DNA of 64,000 bases from Nesterenkonia cremea (GCF_014642675.1 NZ_BMIS01000012.1:23844-87843), one strand, 5' to 3'; positions 54,191 through 63,663 are shown, numbered from the stretch's first letter. Program-made: numbers and translations. The notes: generated from the sequence alone by a model not told the origin.

Positions 54191-54859
54191 GTGGCAAAGC
54201 AGAGACACAGCAATAAGCCGGTGCTCGTCGTCGGCCTGGGGCGCTTCGGGATCGCCCTGTCCGAGCAGCTGATCGCGCAGAACAAAGAGGTGCTCGCCGT
54301 CGAGCGCAGCCGCAGCCTCGCGCAGAAGCACGCCGACAGCCTGACCCATGTGGTCGAGGCCGACGCCACCGACATCGAGGCGCTGAAGCAGCTGGGTGCC
54401 GAGGAGTTCGACAGCGCCGTGGTCGGCGTCGGGACCTCCATCGAGTCCAGTGTGCTGATTGCGGCGAACCTCGTGGACCTGGGCGTGAAGCAGGTCTGGG
54501 CCAAGGCGATCAACCCCACCCACGGCAAGATCCTCACCCGCATCGGCTGCCACCACGTGATCTACCCGGAGCACGACGCCGGCGTGCGTGCGGCCCACCT
54601 GGTCCCGGGCCAGATGCTGGACTTCATCAAATTCGACGATGACTTCGCCATCGTCAAGATGCGTCCGCCCAAGGACCTGCACGGCAAGACCATCGACCAG
54701 TGCCAGCCGCGCAAGCGCCACGGGGTCAACGTGGTCGGGGTGAAGTCCCCGGGCAAGGACTTCGTCTACGCCCAGCCGGACACCAAGGTCTCCGCCGGGG
54801 ACACGATCATCGTCTCCGGAGACGTCACCGTGCTGGAGGGCTTCGCCGACTCCGCCTGA
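54191..54859 (+). CDS. TrkA/KtrA-type RCK regulator of potassium uptake
   Basis: A 222-residue cytoplasmic protein. The N-terminal RCK-N domain binds nucleotide (VLVVGLGRFGIALSEQL, VEADATDIEAL), and the C-terminal RCK-C domain (about 140-220) ends VSAGDTIIVSGDVTVLEGF. It forms an octameric ring gating the TrkH-like channel. It starts with GTG 54191 after GGAGAGG. The single-RCK size is KtrA-like. Confidence 0.92.
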   Translation: MAKQRHSNKPVLVVGLGRFGIALSEQLIAQNKEVLAVERSRSLAQKHADSLTHVVEADATDIEALKQLGAEEFDSAVVGVGTSIESSVLIAANLVDLGVKQVWAKAINPTHGKILTRIGCHHVIYPEHDAGVRAAHLVPGQMLDFIKFDDDFAIVKMRPPKDLHGKTIDQCQPRKRHGVNVVGVKSPGKDFVYAQPDTKVSAGDTIIVSGDVTVLEGFADSA

Positions 54860-54948
54860 GGACGGTCTTCTGAGCGTGGTCTGCGCACAGGGTGAGCGCG
54901 GCGACGTCACCTGGCCAGGCCGATTGCGAGACCCGCCCTGAGTTCCCG

Positions 54949-54954
54949 TAGGCT
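54949..54954 (+). promoter_or_regulatory. -10 element of acuC, leaderless type
   Basis: TAGGCT lies 7 nt before GTG 54962, with the same hexamer and spacing as for purDC and the trkH-like gene. Confidence 0.5.
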
Positions 54955-54961
54955 TTCGGGT

Positions 54962-56215
54962 GTGACGCGTACCTCGTCAGCCGCCGGCTCGCAGCAGACC
55001 AGTTTTCGGGCAACTGTGCCCACTGCGGTGGTCTGGGATCCAGCCCTGCTGAGCTACCGCTTCAACGCCACCCATCCCATGGATCCGGTCCGGCTGAAGC
55101 TCACTGAGCGGCTCTGCCGCGAGTTCGGGATCTTCGAGGACCCGCAGGTCTCGCTGATCACTCCGGGGATCGCTTCGGATGAGACCCTGCGAACCATCCA
55201 TGACCCCGCCTATATCGAGGCGGTCCGCGCCGGATCCTCCCGCGGGGAGGCCTCCACCGAACATGGTCTGGGCACTGAGGACACTCCGGTCTTCCCCGAG
55301 CTGCACGAGGGCGCCGCACGCATCGCCGAGGGCACGCTGCGCTGTGCCGACGCCCTGCTGGAGGGTGCGGCAGTCCATGCGGTGAACTTCGCCGGGGGCA
55401 TGCACCATGCCTCCCGCGCCAAGGCCGGCGGCTTCTGCGTCTACAACGACGCCGCCCTGGCCATCCACCGTCTGCTGGAGCCGGGCCCCGGCCGCACCGG
55501 AGCCCGCAGGATTCTCTACCTGGATGTGGATGCCCATCACGGCGACGGCACACAGAGCATCTTCTACGACGACCCCCGGGTCATGACTGTCTCCCTGCAC
55601 CAGACCGGGACCACGCTGTTCCCCGGCACCGGCTTTCCCAATGAGACCGGCGGGGGTGGGCCCGTCGGGGCGGAGGGCACCGCGGTCAACATCGCGCTGC
55701 CCCCGGGAACCGGTGACGCCGGCTGGCTGCGCGCCTTCCACGCCGTGGTCCCGCAGCTGGTCCAGGCCTTCGAGCCCGAGGCCATCGTCTCCCAGCACGG
55801 CTGCGACTCCCATATGTCCGATCCGCTGAGCGATCTGCAGCTGTCGGTGGATGCGCAGCGCCAGATGGCCCTGGACGTCTCGCATCTGGCCGAGGAGCAT
55901 ACGGAGAACCGGTGGATCGCCACCGGCGGAGGGGGTTATGCGGTCCATGACGTGGTGCCGCGGGCCTGGACGCATCTGACCGCCGTGGCCGCCGGCAGCC
56001 CGCTGCGGGCGCACACGGAGGTGCCGCAGGCCTGGCGCGACTACGTCCGGACAGCCTGCGAGGTGGAGGCTCCGCAGACCATGGGTGACGACGCCGCTCT
56101 GTGGTGGCGCTCCTGGGAGCTGGGCTACGACCCCTCCGACGCTGTGGACCGCGCAGTCATGCAGACGCGCAAGGAGATCTTCCCGCTCTACGGGCTGGAC
56201 CCCTGGTACGACTGA
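54962..56215 (+). CDS. acuC: AcuC-type protein deacetylase
   Basis: A 417-residue Zn-dependent class I histone-deacetylase-like enzyme. It shows the catalytic His pair in GGMHHASRAKAGGF, Zn ligands in DVDAHHGDGTQS, QHGCDSHMSDPL, and the transition-state Tyr in GGGGYAVHD. AcuC of Bacillus removes acetyl from acetyl-CoA synthetase and so switches it on. An acs gene with its acetylatable Lys is in this window, so Acs is the likely target. GTG 54962 is supported by its promoter hexamer. Confidence 0.9.
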   Translation: MTRTSSAAGSQQTSFRATVPTAVVWDPALLSYRFNATHPMDPVRLKLTERLCREFGIFEDPQVSLITPGIASDETLRTIHDPAYIEAVRAGSSRGEASTEHGLGTEDTPVFPELHEGAARIAEGTLRCADALLEGAAVHAVNFAGGMHHASRAKAGGFCVYNDAALAIHRLLEPGPGRTGARRILYLDVDAHHGDGTQSIFYDDPRVMTVSLHQTGTTLFPGTGFPNETGGGGPVGAEGTAVNIALPPGTGDAGWLRAFHAVVPQLVQAFEPEAIVSQHGCDSHMSDPLSDLQLSVDAQRQMALDVSHLAEEHTENRWIATGGGGYAVHDVVPRAWTHLTAVAAGSPLRAHTEVPQAWRDYVRTACEVEAPQTMGDDAALWWRSWELGYDPSDAVDRAVMQTRKEIFPLYGLDPWYD

Positions 56216-56255
56216 GGCGCCTCAAGCCGATTCTGCCGGTGCCTGAGGTTGCCGT

Positions 56256-56261
56256 TACACT
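56256..56261 (+). promoter_or_regulatory. -10 element of bS22 gene
   Basis: TACACT lies 51 bases before the bS22 start, giving a leader. A weak CTGCCG at 56233-56238 could be the -35 at 17-base spacing. Confidence 0.4.
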
Positions 56262-56312
56262 GTTCCGAGACCTTTTGGCTGACATTCACCTACAGACAAG
56301 GACCAGTACCCT

Positions 56313-56408
56313 ATGGGCTCTGTGATCAAGAAGCGCCGTAAGCGTATGGCGAAGAAGAAGCACCGCAAGCGTCTGCGCAAGACTCGCCACCAGCGGCGCA
56401 ATAAGTGA
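56313..56408 (+). CDS. 30S ribosomal protein bS22
   Basis: A 31-residue, extremely basic protein beginning MGSVIKKRRKRMAKKKHRKR. It matches the actinobacterial bS22 (AURKAIP1/COX24-domain) protein found near the decoding centre of mycobacterial ribosomes, and is easily missed because of its size. It has its own promoter-like sequence upstream and a terminator hairpin 26 bases after its stop, so it is probably a single-gene transcript. Confidence 0.88.
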   Translation: MGSVIKKRRKRMAKKKHRKRLRKTRHQRRNK

Positions 56409-56433
56409 TCCAGCCTCATCGGCTGTATCGTCC

Positions 56434-56463
56434 AGAACCCCGGAGCGTATGCTTCGGGGTTCT
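56434..56463 (+). terminator. terminator hairpin after bS22
   Basis: AGAACCCCGGAGC and GCTTCGGGGTTCT form a 13-base stem with one G-U pair and a GTAT loop. No T run follows, but position directly after the bS22 gene supports a terminator. Confidence 0.65.
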
Positions 56464-56499
56464 GTCGTATCGGAGGGCACTCACACAGGGAGGACAGAT

Positions 56500-56763
56500 A
56501 TGGGTGAGCAGGTGACGGTGGAGGTCCTGACCAAGCAGGGCTGCCATCTCTGCGAGGACGCGGTGGAGGTGACCCGGCAGGCCTGCGCCGAGTTCGGGCT
56601 GACCCACCAGGTCGTCGACATCACTGAGGATCAGCAGCTGCGAGAGCTCTACGCGGAGGAGATCCCCGTGCTGCGCATCGACGGGACGGTGCGTGACTTC
56701 TGGCGCTTTGACCCCGTGCGGCTGCGGCGTCTGATCCAGGAGGCGCTGGACTCCGCCTGCTGA
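56500..56763 (+). CDS. glutaredoxin-family protein
   Basis: An 87-residue thioredoxin-fold protein with redox motif CHLC (TKQGCHLCEDAVEV) near the N-terminus and the cis-Pro region EEIPVLRIDG. It belongs to the DUF836/glutaredoxin-like family of actinobacteria; partner unknown. Start ATG 56500 has GGGAGG 6 nt upstream; a longer frame from 56449 would run through the bS22 terminator and is rejected. Confidence 0.85.
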   Translation: MGEQVTVEVLTKQGCHLCEDAVEVTRQACAEFGLTHQVVDITEDQQLRELYAEEIPVLRIDGTVRDFWRFDPVRLRRLIQEALDSAC

Positions 56764-56866
56764 TCGGGCCCGTTGCCCGCAGCGCACCTCACGTACCGAA
56801 CGTCCGCCTCGGGCGCGCAGACTCAGCACCCCAGAATCTCAGCACCCCAGTGACAGCGCCCCGAGA

Positions 56867-56910
56867 CACAGTGAGGGTCCGGTCGGTGATCCGACCGGGC
56901 CCTCACTGTG
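56867..56910. terminator. bidirectional terminator
   Basis: A 20-base stem (56867-56886 with 56891-56910, one G-U pair) and a TGAT loop lie between the convergent glutaredoxin and lipoprotein genes. The same loop occurs in the terminator at 14445. Confidence 0.8.
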
Positions 56911-56929
56911 GCGGCTCAGGGATGGGGGC

Positions 56930-57586
56930 TCAGTGGCCGCCCTCGTCCTCGCCCTCAGCCTCGAGCTGAGCCTGCTGCTCCTCGTAGACCTCCATGTAGA
57001 AGTCGTTGCAGAGCTCCAGGCCGTCCTCGTCGTGCGGGTCATCCGCAGCGCCGCCGCCGTGGGTGGCGGTGCAGTCCTCGAGGTGCGCGATGTCCTTGTC
57101 GTCGAAGTCCTCGAGCAGAGCCTCGCGGTACTCTTCCAGCGTGCCGTCCAGCACGGTGGTGGGAACGCTCTGGGTCTCGCCGTCCACGGTGTACTCGACC
57201 TCGTAGAAGCTTCCGATGTCGCCTTCGAAGCCGTTGACGATGAACTCGTCGTCGTGCTCCAGGGAGATCCGCTCGCCGGGCTCCAGCGTGGTCGAGTAGG
57301 TCTCTCCGTCCACGCTGATCTCGACCTCTGCGGGGGTCGCGTTCTGACCGTACTCGGTGTTCACGATCGAACCGATGGCGCGGGCAGCCTCGCCCTCCTC
57401 GGTGGTGAGGAAGATGATGTCGGCGTACTTCACGTCGCCGATCTCCACGCCGACGCCGTCGGAGGGGTCGTACTGGTGCGTGGTGGCCTGATAGTTGATC
57501 GCGCTGCAGCCGGTGGCGCCCATAATGGCAGCCGCTGCAAGGGTGGCCAGCGCCGGACGGCGGGCCTTGTCAGCTGCGAACTTCAC
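56930..57586 (-). CDS. acidic secreted lipoprotein of unknown function
   Basis: A 218-residue protein with a signal peptide and lipobox MGATGC (Cys near residue 27). The mature part (YDPSDGVGVEIGDVKYADIIF) resembles the actinobacterial family of putative copper-chaperone-like or DUF-type lipoproteins; I cannot assign a function. It contains two further Cys near the C-terminus and is strongly acidic (Asp/Glu-rich tail ending EDEGGH). Start GTG 57586 has AGGAGA 8 nt upstream. It is divergent from carD. Confidence 0.75.
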   Translation of the reverse strand: MKFAADKARRPALATLAAAAIMGATGCSAINYQATTHQYDPSDGVGVEIGDVKYADIIFLTTEEGEAARAIGSIVNTEYGQNATPAEVEISVDGETYSTTLEPGERISLEHDDEFIVNGFEGDIGSFYEVEYTVDGETQSVPTTVLDGTLEEYREALLEDFDDKDIAHLEDCTATHGGGAADDPHDEDGLELCNDFYMEVYEEQQAQLEAEGEDEGGH

Positions 57587-57832
57587 GTCGAGAGTCTCCT
57601 CTGATCTCAGTGCGACATAGATCGCGTCCAAGCCTACTTCATCGAGGCCTGGAGATGCTGTCCGGGTCACACAGGTTGAGCGCCTGCGCGCTTGGGTGCT
57701 GACAGTGATTCTACGCGATGTAGAAAAAGCGTGGGCGCGTAGCTTATTGCGTGTCATGGCAGTTGCTCAGGACGACACGCTGGCCGAAATGTGACCCGTG
57801 ATAAACTGATACGCGGGAAAGGGGAACAATAC
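57587..57832. promoter_or_regulatory. divergent region between lipoprotein gene and carD
   Basis: It contains a perfect inverted repeat TTCTAC-GCGAT-GTAGAA (57709-57725), possibly an operator. For carD an extended -10 TGATAAACT (TAAACT at 57802-57807) lies 25 bases before ATG 57833, followed by the ribosome site AAAGGGGAA. No gene is seen in it. Confidence 0.45.
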
Positions 57833-58345
57833 ATGGTTTTTGAGGTCGGCGAGACAGTCGTATACCCGCACCACGGTGCGGCCACCATCGAAGAGGTCAA
57901 GACTCGCACCGTCCGGGGTGAGGAGAAGACCTATCTGAAGCTGAGGGTCTCCCAGGGTGACCTGACCATCGAAGTCCCAGCGGACAACGTCGATCTCGTG
58001 GGTGTCCGCGATGTCGTCGGAACCGAGGGCTTGGAGCACGTCTTCGACGTCCTCCGTGCGGAGCACACCGAGGAGCCCACCAACTGGTCCCGCCGCTATA
58101 AGGCGAACCTGGAGAAGCTGGCTTCCGGCGACGTCAACAAGGTCGCCGAAGTGGTTCGGGACCTCTGGCGCCGCGAGAACGACCGCGGTCTCTCCGCAGG
58201 CGAGAAGCGCATGCTGGCCAAGGCGCGCCAGATCCTGGTCTCCGAGCTGGCACTGGCCAAGAAGCTCGAGGAGGAGCAGGCTGAGAAGCTGCTCGACGAG
58301 GTTCTGGACGAGGCCCCCGTGGCAGGGGCCGATTCCAAGAAGTGA
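57833..58345 (+). CDS. carD: CarD-family RNA polymerase regulator
   Basis: A 170-residue essential actinobacterial transcription factor that binds RNA polymerase beta and stabilises open promoter complexes, notably at rRNA promoters. The N-terminal Tudor-like domain ([19 protein letters not shown]) and a C-terminal helical DNA-binding domain with the conserved Trp (NWSRRYKAN) are present. Start ATG 57833 has AAAGGGGAA upstream. ispDF starts within its stop codon (GTGA overlap). Confidence 0.95.
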   Translation: MVFEVGETVVYPHHGAATIEEVKTRTVRGEEKTYLKLRVSQGDLTIEVPADNVDLVGVRDVVGTEGLEHVFDVLRAEHTEEPTNWSRRYKANLEKLASGDVNKVAEVVRDLWRRENDRGLSAGEKRMLAKARQILVSELALAKKLEEEQAEKLLDEVLDEAPVAGADSKK

Positions 58346-59718
58346 ACAGATCGCAGGTGAGGCCTCAGGCCGCGCCCGCTGACATATCCCAGATGAGTCG
58401 CCCGGCAGCTGAACAGCGCCGGGCGCTCGTCATTGTGGGGGCGGGCAGCGGGCAGCGGCTCGGCTACGGGCAGCCCAAAGCCTCCGTGGACCTGGCCGGT
58501 CATCCCATCATCAGCCGCGCTCTGGAGCCGCTGACTCCGGAACTGAGCATCGGCGTCGTGGTGCTGGTTCTTCCGAGGGAGGAGCCGCATCATTCGGCCA
58601 TGGCCGCCGCGGCCGAGGGTCCGGCCGCACGCTGCGGCGCCGAGGTGATCACCATCGCCGGCGGCTCCAGCCGTCCTGCCTCGGTACGCGCCGGGCTGGA
58701 GGCGGTCCGCAGCCACGGCGAGCCGCTGGGCTGGGATCCACAGCATACGGCGGTCCTCATCCACGACGCCGCCCGCCCGCTGACCCCCACTGAGGTCTTC
58801 AGCCGCGTCTTCGAGACGGTGGAGCAGGGTCACCGCGCCGTGGTGCCCGCGCTTGCGGTCACCGACACCATCAAGGCCACCCAGAAGTTCGACGCCGCCC
58901 GGTCCTGCGAGGACAGCCCAGCGCAGCCCCAGCCGGAGACCGTCCGCGAGACTCTGCCGCGTGCCGAGCTGCGTGCTGTGCAGACGCCCCAGGGGTTCTC
59001 CCTGGAGTTCCTCCAGCAGGCCTTCGCCCATATCGGGGAGCTCCCTGATGAGGCCGCGGACCGGCTGACCGATGAGGCGATGATCGCTGAGGACATGGGA
59101 GTCCCGGTCGCGCTGGTCCCCGGCAGCGAGCAGTCCCTGAAGATCACCACGCCCACCGACCTGATCACCGCGGAGGCCCTGATGCAGGCATCTCATCCCG
59201 CACCGCCCATCCCGCGGACCGGCATCGGACATGATGTCCATGCTCTGGCGGACCTGGATGAGCAGCGCGAGCTCTGGCTGGCCGGACTGCACTGGCCCGG
59301 CGAGCAGGGCCTGAGCGGGCATTCCGACGGCGACGCCGTCGCCCACGCGGCCTGCGATGCGCTGTTCAGCGCGGCCGGCATCGGGGATCTGGGGGTGCAC
59401 TTCGGCGCGGACACCATCGGCACCAGCCGTCCTGAGCTGGAGGGCGCCCACGGCGCCGTGCTGCTGGCGGAGGCTGCGCGGCTGGTGCGTGAGGCCGGCT
59501 TCGAGATCGGCAACATCGCCGTGCAGCTGGTGGCGCGGCGCCCCAAGTTCGGTCCGCGCCGCGAGGAGGCGCAGCAGGTGCTCAGCGAGGCGGCCGGGGC
59601 TCCGGTCTCGGTCAGCGCGACCACATCGGACGGTCTGGGCTTCACCGGACGCTCCGAGGGGGTCCTCGCCACTGCCACGGCGTTGGTCTGCCCCGCTGAC
59701 GCGGCCCACAGACGATAA
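58342..59718 (+). CDS. ispDF: bifunctional IspD-IspF enzyme of the MEP isoprenoid pathway
   Basis: A 458-residue fusion. Residues 1 to about 285 are IspD (CDP-ME synthase: [36 protein letters not shown]). Residues from about 292 are IspF (MECDP synthase: [41 protein letters not shown]). The two act on nonconsecutive steps, with IspE elsewhere. IspDF fusions are known in actinobacteria and alpha-proteobacteria. GTG 58342 overlaps the carD stop, and carD-ispDF is a conserved pair. Confidence 0.93.
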   Translation: MNRSQVRPQAAPADISQMSRPAAEQRRALVIVGAGSGQRLGYGQPKASVDLAGHPIISRALEPLTPELSIGVVVLVLPREEPHHSAMAAAAEGPAARCGAEVITIAGGSSRPASVRAGLEAVRSHGEPLGWDPQHTAVLIHDAARPLTPTEVFSRVFETVEQGHRAVVPALAVTDTIKATQKFDAARSCEDSPAQPQPETVRETLPRAELRAVQTPQGFSLEFLQQAFAHIGELPDEAADRLTDEAMIAEDMGVPVALVPGSEQSLKITTPTDLITAEALMQASHPAPPIPRTGIGHDVHALADLDEQRELWLAGLHWPGEQGLSGHSDGDAVAHAACDALFSAAGIGDLGVHFGADTIGTSRPELEGAHGAVLLAEAARLVREAGFEIGNIAVQLVARRPKFGPRREEAQQVLSEAAGAPVSVSATTSDGLGFTGRSEGVLATATALVCPADAAHRR

Positions 59719-59721
59719 GCT
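59716..59721 (+). promoter_or_regulatory. -10 element of cysS, leaderless type
   Basis: TAAGCT overlaps the end of ispDF and lies 6 nt before GTG 59728, so cysS can be transcribed on its own as well as from the carD operon. Confidence 0.4.
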
Positions 59722-59727
59722 GACCTC

Positions 59728-61176
59728 GTGGCATTGCGACTCTACGACACCAAGACAGCGAGCACCCGTGACTTCGAGCCCCTGGAGCCGGGGCGCGTCT
59801 CGCTGTACTACTGCGGCGCGACCGTCCAGGGCCGGCCGCATGTCGGCCACGTCCGCTCCGCGGTGGCCTTCGACCTCCTCATCCGCTGGCTGGAGGCCTC
59901 CGGCTATGACGTGCTGAGTGTCCGCAACGTCACCGACATCGATGACAAGATCCTGGAGAAGTCCGAGGCGTCCTACGGCGCGGACTACCTGCCCAGCGCG
60001 GACTACCCGGCCGAAGAGCCCTGGTTCGCTCTGGCCTACCGCTTCGAGCAGGCCTTCCACGAGGCCTATGACGCCCTGGGCGTGCGTCGGCCCCGCTGCG
60101 AGCCTCGCGCCACCGGTCATATGACCGAGATGTTCGAGCTGATGCGCCGGCTGATCGACGCCGGCCACGCCTATCCGGCCTCCGACGGCTCCGGCGACGT
60201 CTACTTCGACGTCCGCTCCTGGCCCCAGTACGGGGAGCTGACCCGCCAGTCGGTTGAGGATATGCAGGACGCCCCCGACGCCGACCCCCGCGGCAAGCGC
60301 GATCCGCGCGATTTCGCGCTGTGGAAGGGTCATAAGGAGGGAGACCCGGAGTCCGCCTCCTGGGATTCGCCCTGGGGCCGCGGCCGCCCGGGATGGCATC
60401 TTGAGTGCTCGGCGATGTCCACCAAGTACCTGGGCTCCACCTTCGACATCCACGGAGGCGGCCTGGACCTGCGCTTCCCCCACCATGAGAACGAGCTGGC
60501 CCAGTCGGCGGCCGCAGGCGACGGCTTCGCCCGCTTCTGGCTGCACAACGGCATGGTCACCTACGAGGGCGAGAAGATGTCCAAGTCGGTGGGTAACACG
60601 ATCTCCCCACAGGAGATGCTGGAGCAGGCCCGCCCCAAGGCGGTGCGCTACTTCCTGGGCCAGGCCCACTACCGCTCCCAGCTGGACTACCGTCCCGGTG
60701 CCCTGCAGGAGGCGGAGGCCGCCGTCGAGCGTGTGGAGTCCTTCTTGGACCGTGCGCTTCCGGAGTCCTTCTCTCTGCGTCCGCAGCGTCACCTCCCCGA
60801 TGCCTTCCGTGAGGCCATGGATGATGACCTCAACGTCCCTGCCGCACTGGCTGCGCTGCATGAGGCCGTCCGGGCCGGCAACACCGCCCTGGATGCCGGA
60901 GACTCTGCCGCCGCTGAGGAGCGCGGACTGGAGGTCGCGGCCATGATGTCGGTTCTGGGCCTGCTCGAGGTTCCGGAGCCGGATCTCTCCTCGGGCCCTG
61001 CCGCCGCTGCGCTGGAGACGCTGATCGAGGCCCAGCTGGCAGAACGCGCTGAGGCGAAGTCAGCCAAGGACTTCGCCTCAGCAGATGCGATCCGGGACAG
61101 GCTCACCGCCGCCGGAGTCCAGATCGAGGACACCCCTGCGGGGGCCACATGGTCGCTGACCAAGGGAGGTGCATGA
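59728..61176 (+). CDS. cysS: cysteinyl-tRNA synthetase
   Basis: A 482-residue class I synthetase. The Zn-binding Cys and HIGH-type motif are in [32 protein letters not shown] supplies more Zn ligands; [10 protein letters not shown] is the KMSKS loop. The C-terminal helical domain binds the anticodon. It starts at GTG 59728, 9 bases after ispDF. The rlmB-like gene starts at its stop. Confidence 0.95.
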   Translation: MALRLYDTKTASTRDFEPLEPGRVSLYYCGATVQGRPHVGHVRSAVAFDLLIRWLEASGYDVLSVRNVTDIDDKILEKSEASYGADYLPSADYPAEEPWFALAYRFEQAFHEAYDALGVRRPRCEPRATGHMTEMFELMRRLIDAGHAYPASDGSGDVYFDVRSWPQYGELTRQSVEDMQDAPDADPRGKRDPRDFALWKGHKEGDPESASWDSPWGRGRPGWHLECSAMSTKYLGSTFDIHGGGLDLRFPHHENELAQSAAAGDGFARFWLHNGMVTYEGEKMSKSVGNTISPQEMLEQARPKAVRYFLGQAHYRSQLDYRPGALQEAEAAVERVESFLDRALPESFSLRPQRHLPDAFREAMDDDLNVPAALAALHEAVRAGNTALDAGDSAAAEERGLEVAAMMSVLGLLEVPEPDLSSGPAAAALETLIEAQLAERAEAKSAKDFASADAIRDRLTAAGVQIEDTPAGATWSLTKGGA

Positions 61177-61178
61177 CC

Positions 61179-62186
61179 ATGGCGAAGGATTCACGGCCGA
61201 AGTCCGCAGCAGTGCGGAAGGCGAGCACCAAGAAGGGCCAGGTCACCGGTTCCGGAGGCCAGGGCCGCCGCAAGCTGGAGGGCAAGGGCCCGACGCCGAA
61301 GGCTGAGGATCGCGTCTATCACAAGGCGCATAAGAACAAGCAGCTCGCGGAGCGTGCCGCCGCCAAGCGCGAGGCCAACCGGCCGCGCACCCGCGGCTCC
61401 GGCTTCGGCACCGACGACGCCGTGGCTGGACGCAACGCTGTGGTCGAGGCGCTGCGTGAGGGGATTCCGGCCAAGGAGCTCCACGTGGCCGCGGACATCG
61501 ACTCTGACGGTCGGGTCCGCGAGTCCCTGCGCTTCGCCGCCGAGCGGGGCATCCGGGTCAAGGAGGTCTCGCGCCGCCAGCTGGACACCACCACCGGTGA
61601 GGCCGTCCACCAGGGTGTGGCCCTGGTGCTGGAGCCCTATGACTACGCCGAGGCCGGCGAGTTCCTCGAGGATGCCCTGGAGCGTGCCCGCAAGGGATAC
61701 ATCCCGCAGCAGCCGCTGATGGTGGCCTGCGATTCGATCACCGATCCCCGCAACCTGGGCGCGATTCTGCGTGCCTCGGCCGCCTTCGGCGCCGACGGCG
61801 TGCTCATCCCGGAGCGGCGCAGCGCCGGAGTCACCGCCACTGTGTGGAAGACCTCGGCCGGTGCAGCGGCCCGGCTGCCCGTGGCGCGGGCTAAGAACCT
61901 GACCCAGGCCATCAAGGAGGCCAAGGAGGAGGGCTACTTCGTGCTCGGCCTCGACGGCGAGGGCGATGTCGACCTTCCCGGCCTCGAGCTGGCTGAGGAA
62001 CCCCTCATCATCGTGGTCGGCTCCGAGGGCAAAGGCCTGTCCCGTCTGGTCCGCGAGAACTGCGACCAGATCGTGTCCATCCCGATCAGCGCGGCCACCG
62101 AATCTCTCAACGCCTCCATGGCCGTGGGGATCAGCCTCTATGAGATCGCCACGCTGCGCAGCGGCGGCGCCGGACGGGCGGCCTGA
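61179..62186 (+). CDS. rlmB: TrmH/RlmB-family rRNA 2'-O-methyltransferase
   Basis: A 335-residue SPOUT methyltransferase. A basic disordered N-terminus (about 80 residues, Lys/Arg/Gly-rich) precedes the substrate-binding domain (GRNAVVEALREG). The SPOUT core has DSITDPRNLGAILRASAAFG, IIVVGSEGKGLSRLV and IPISAATESLNASMAVGISLYE, the knot that binds SAM. RlmB methylates G2251 of 23S rRNA; target here inferred from the family. ATG 61179 has GGGAGG 9 nt upstream; ATG 61173, overlapping the cysS stop, is the alternative. Confidence 0.88.
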   Translation: MAKDSRPKSAAVRKASTKKGQVTGSGGQGRRKLEGKGPTPKAEDRVYHKAHKNKQLAERAAAKREANRPRTRGSGFGTDDAVAGRNAVVEALREGIPAKELHVAADIDSDGRVRESLRFAAERGIRVKEVSRRQLDTTTGEAVHQGVALVLEPYDYAEAGEFLEDALERARKGYIPQQPLMVACDSITDPRNLGAILRASAAFGADGVLIPERRSAGVTATVWKTSAGAAARLPVARAKNLTQAIKEAKEEGYFVLGLDGEGDVDLPGLELAEEPLIIVVGSEGKGLSRLVRENCDQIVSIPISAATESLNASMAVGISLYEIATLRSGGAGRAA

Positions 62187-62206
62187 GGAGTGGAGGGAGC
62201 GAACTG

Positions 62207-63652
62207 ATGAAGCGGATTCGCGGTGAGGAGCAGCCTGGCTTCCTGGACATCCTCCAGACTTGGCTTCCGCATCAGCCGTGGTTCCCGCAGGGCATCGGCC
62301 GCTACACGCTGACCCGGACGGGCGGTCTCCGCCTGCCCACCCCAGAGGGCGACGCCGATCAGCGGCTCTTCCTCGAGATGCACGTCTTCGACGTGGAGCA
62401 TGCCGAGGGCACCGAGCGCATCGCCGTGCCGGTGGCGCTGCGCAGCCGGCCCTCCGCTCTGGCCGGCAAGACTGCCTTCATCGGCAAGCTCTCCACCCCA
62501 GACTTCGGTGAGGTCTGGCTCTACGACGGCGCTCGCGACCGTGCCTTCCTCTCCGCCTGGCTGGAGATGGCCCGGCGTCGGCAGGGCAGCCGTAATGGAC
62601 GTTCCAAGGGAGAGGCCTTCGGCGACTTCGCTTCCTGGGAGCCCTTCACCGTGAAGCTGCGCCGCACCGCCGGCGAGCCCAAGAGCCGTCCGGTGACCCG
62701 CACTGTGGTCACCCCCGAGCATGCTCAGGAGGAGGCCGCCGCCGAGGACAAGGTGGTCGTGGAGTTCATCCGCCGCCCCTCGGTGGAGCGCCGCGAATCC
62801 TTCGACACCGTCCTGACCCTGACCCAGGCGCGCTCCCGTACCATCTCCCGTGTGCTGGGCATCGTCTCCGGTGCCTGGGAGAACCGTGCGCTGGCTTACG
62901 ATGAGGAGAACATAGCCTGGGAGATGGGCGATCTGGCCGTGATCCGTGATGGCCTGACCCAGTCGCCCAACGGATGGCATCTGGCCAAGACCGCACTGGC
63001 CCAGGCAGAGCCCTTCGCGGAGAAGGCCCGCGAGATGGGCCGTTCTCTGGGGAACCTTCATGCCGACCTCGCCGGTTCCTTCGGGTCCTACCCGCAGAGC
63101 GCTGATCAGCTGCGTAGCATGGCCAAGAACGCACAGCAGGCTCTGGAACAGCAGTGGCAGGCAGTGCGTGAGGACTTCGATGAGGATGAGAGTGCTGACC
63201 TCAGCGAGGTCATCGACTCCATGGATCAGCAGCTGGGCGAGGCCGAGGAACCGCTGATGCTCCAGCGGATCCATGGTGACCTGAGCCTTCAGCATGTCCA
63301 CCGTCCAGGGCAGGACGGCTGGGTCTTTCACGAGGAGGGCGGGATGGTGAACCATGCACTGCCGCTGCGCGATGTGGTCACCATGCTGATGTCCTTCGCG
63401 GCGCTGGTGATGGAGTCGGCCAGCGAGATCCCCAGCGAGGACGGCGCCAAGAAGCCGGTGAACTACGGGCGTTGGTATGAGGAGACCAGTCAGGCCTTCA
63501 TCGAGGGGTACCGGCAGAGTGATGTGGAGAGCACCGGCATCGACTCGGTCCTCTTCCGCGCGGCCATGCTCGCGGAGGCGCTTGACCTCTTCGGCCGGTG
63601 GCAGGGACAGTGGGTGTTCAGGCCTTCGATGCTGATGCAGACAGAGGGCTGA
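62207..63652 (+). CDS. maltokinase-like protein with altered catalytic motif
   Basis: A 481-residue protein. An N-terminal cap-like domain (ILQTWLPHQPWFPQGIGR) and a kinase-like C-terminal part resemble Pep2/maltokinases of the phosphotransferase fold. The catalytic loop is RIHGDLSLQHVHR (His356, Asp358), but the following metal motif, DFEGEP in mycobacterial maltokinase, reads FHEEGG, so the metal-binding Asp is missing. Activity is therefore doubtful; it may have another substrate or a binding role. The trehalose-synthase partner is not nearby. A hairpin follows the gene. Confidence 0.72.
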   Translation: MKRIRGEEQPGFLDILQTWLPHQPWFPQGIGRYTLTRTGGLRLPTPEGDADQRLFLEMHVFDVEHAEGTERIAVPVALRSRPSALAGKTAFIGKLSTPDFGEVWLYDGARDRAFLSAWLEMARRRQGSRNGRSKGEAFGDFASWEPFTVKLRRTAGEPKSRPVTRTVVTPEHAQEEAAAEDKVVVEFIRRPSVERRESFDTVLTLTQARSRTISRVLGIVSGAWENRALAYDEENIAWEMGDLAVIRDGLTQSPNGWHLAKTALAQAEPFAEKAREMGRSLGNLHADLAGSFGSYPQSADQLRSMAKNAQQALEQQWQAVREDFDEDESADLSEVIDSMDQQLGEAEEPLMLQRIHGDLSLQHVHRPGQDGWVFHEEGGMVNHALPLRDVVTMLMSFAALVMESASEIPSEDGAKKPVNYGRWYEETSQAFIEGYRQSDVESTGIDSVLFRAAMLAEALDLFGRWQGQWVFRPSMLMQTEG

Positions 63653-63663
63653 CCCACTGAAAA

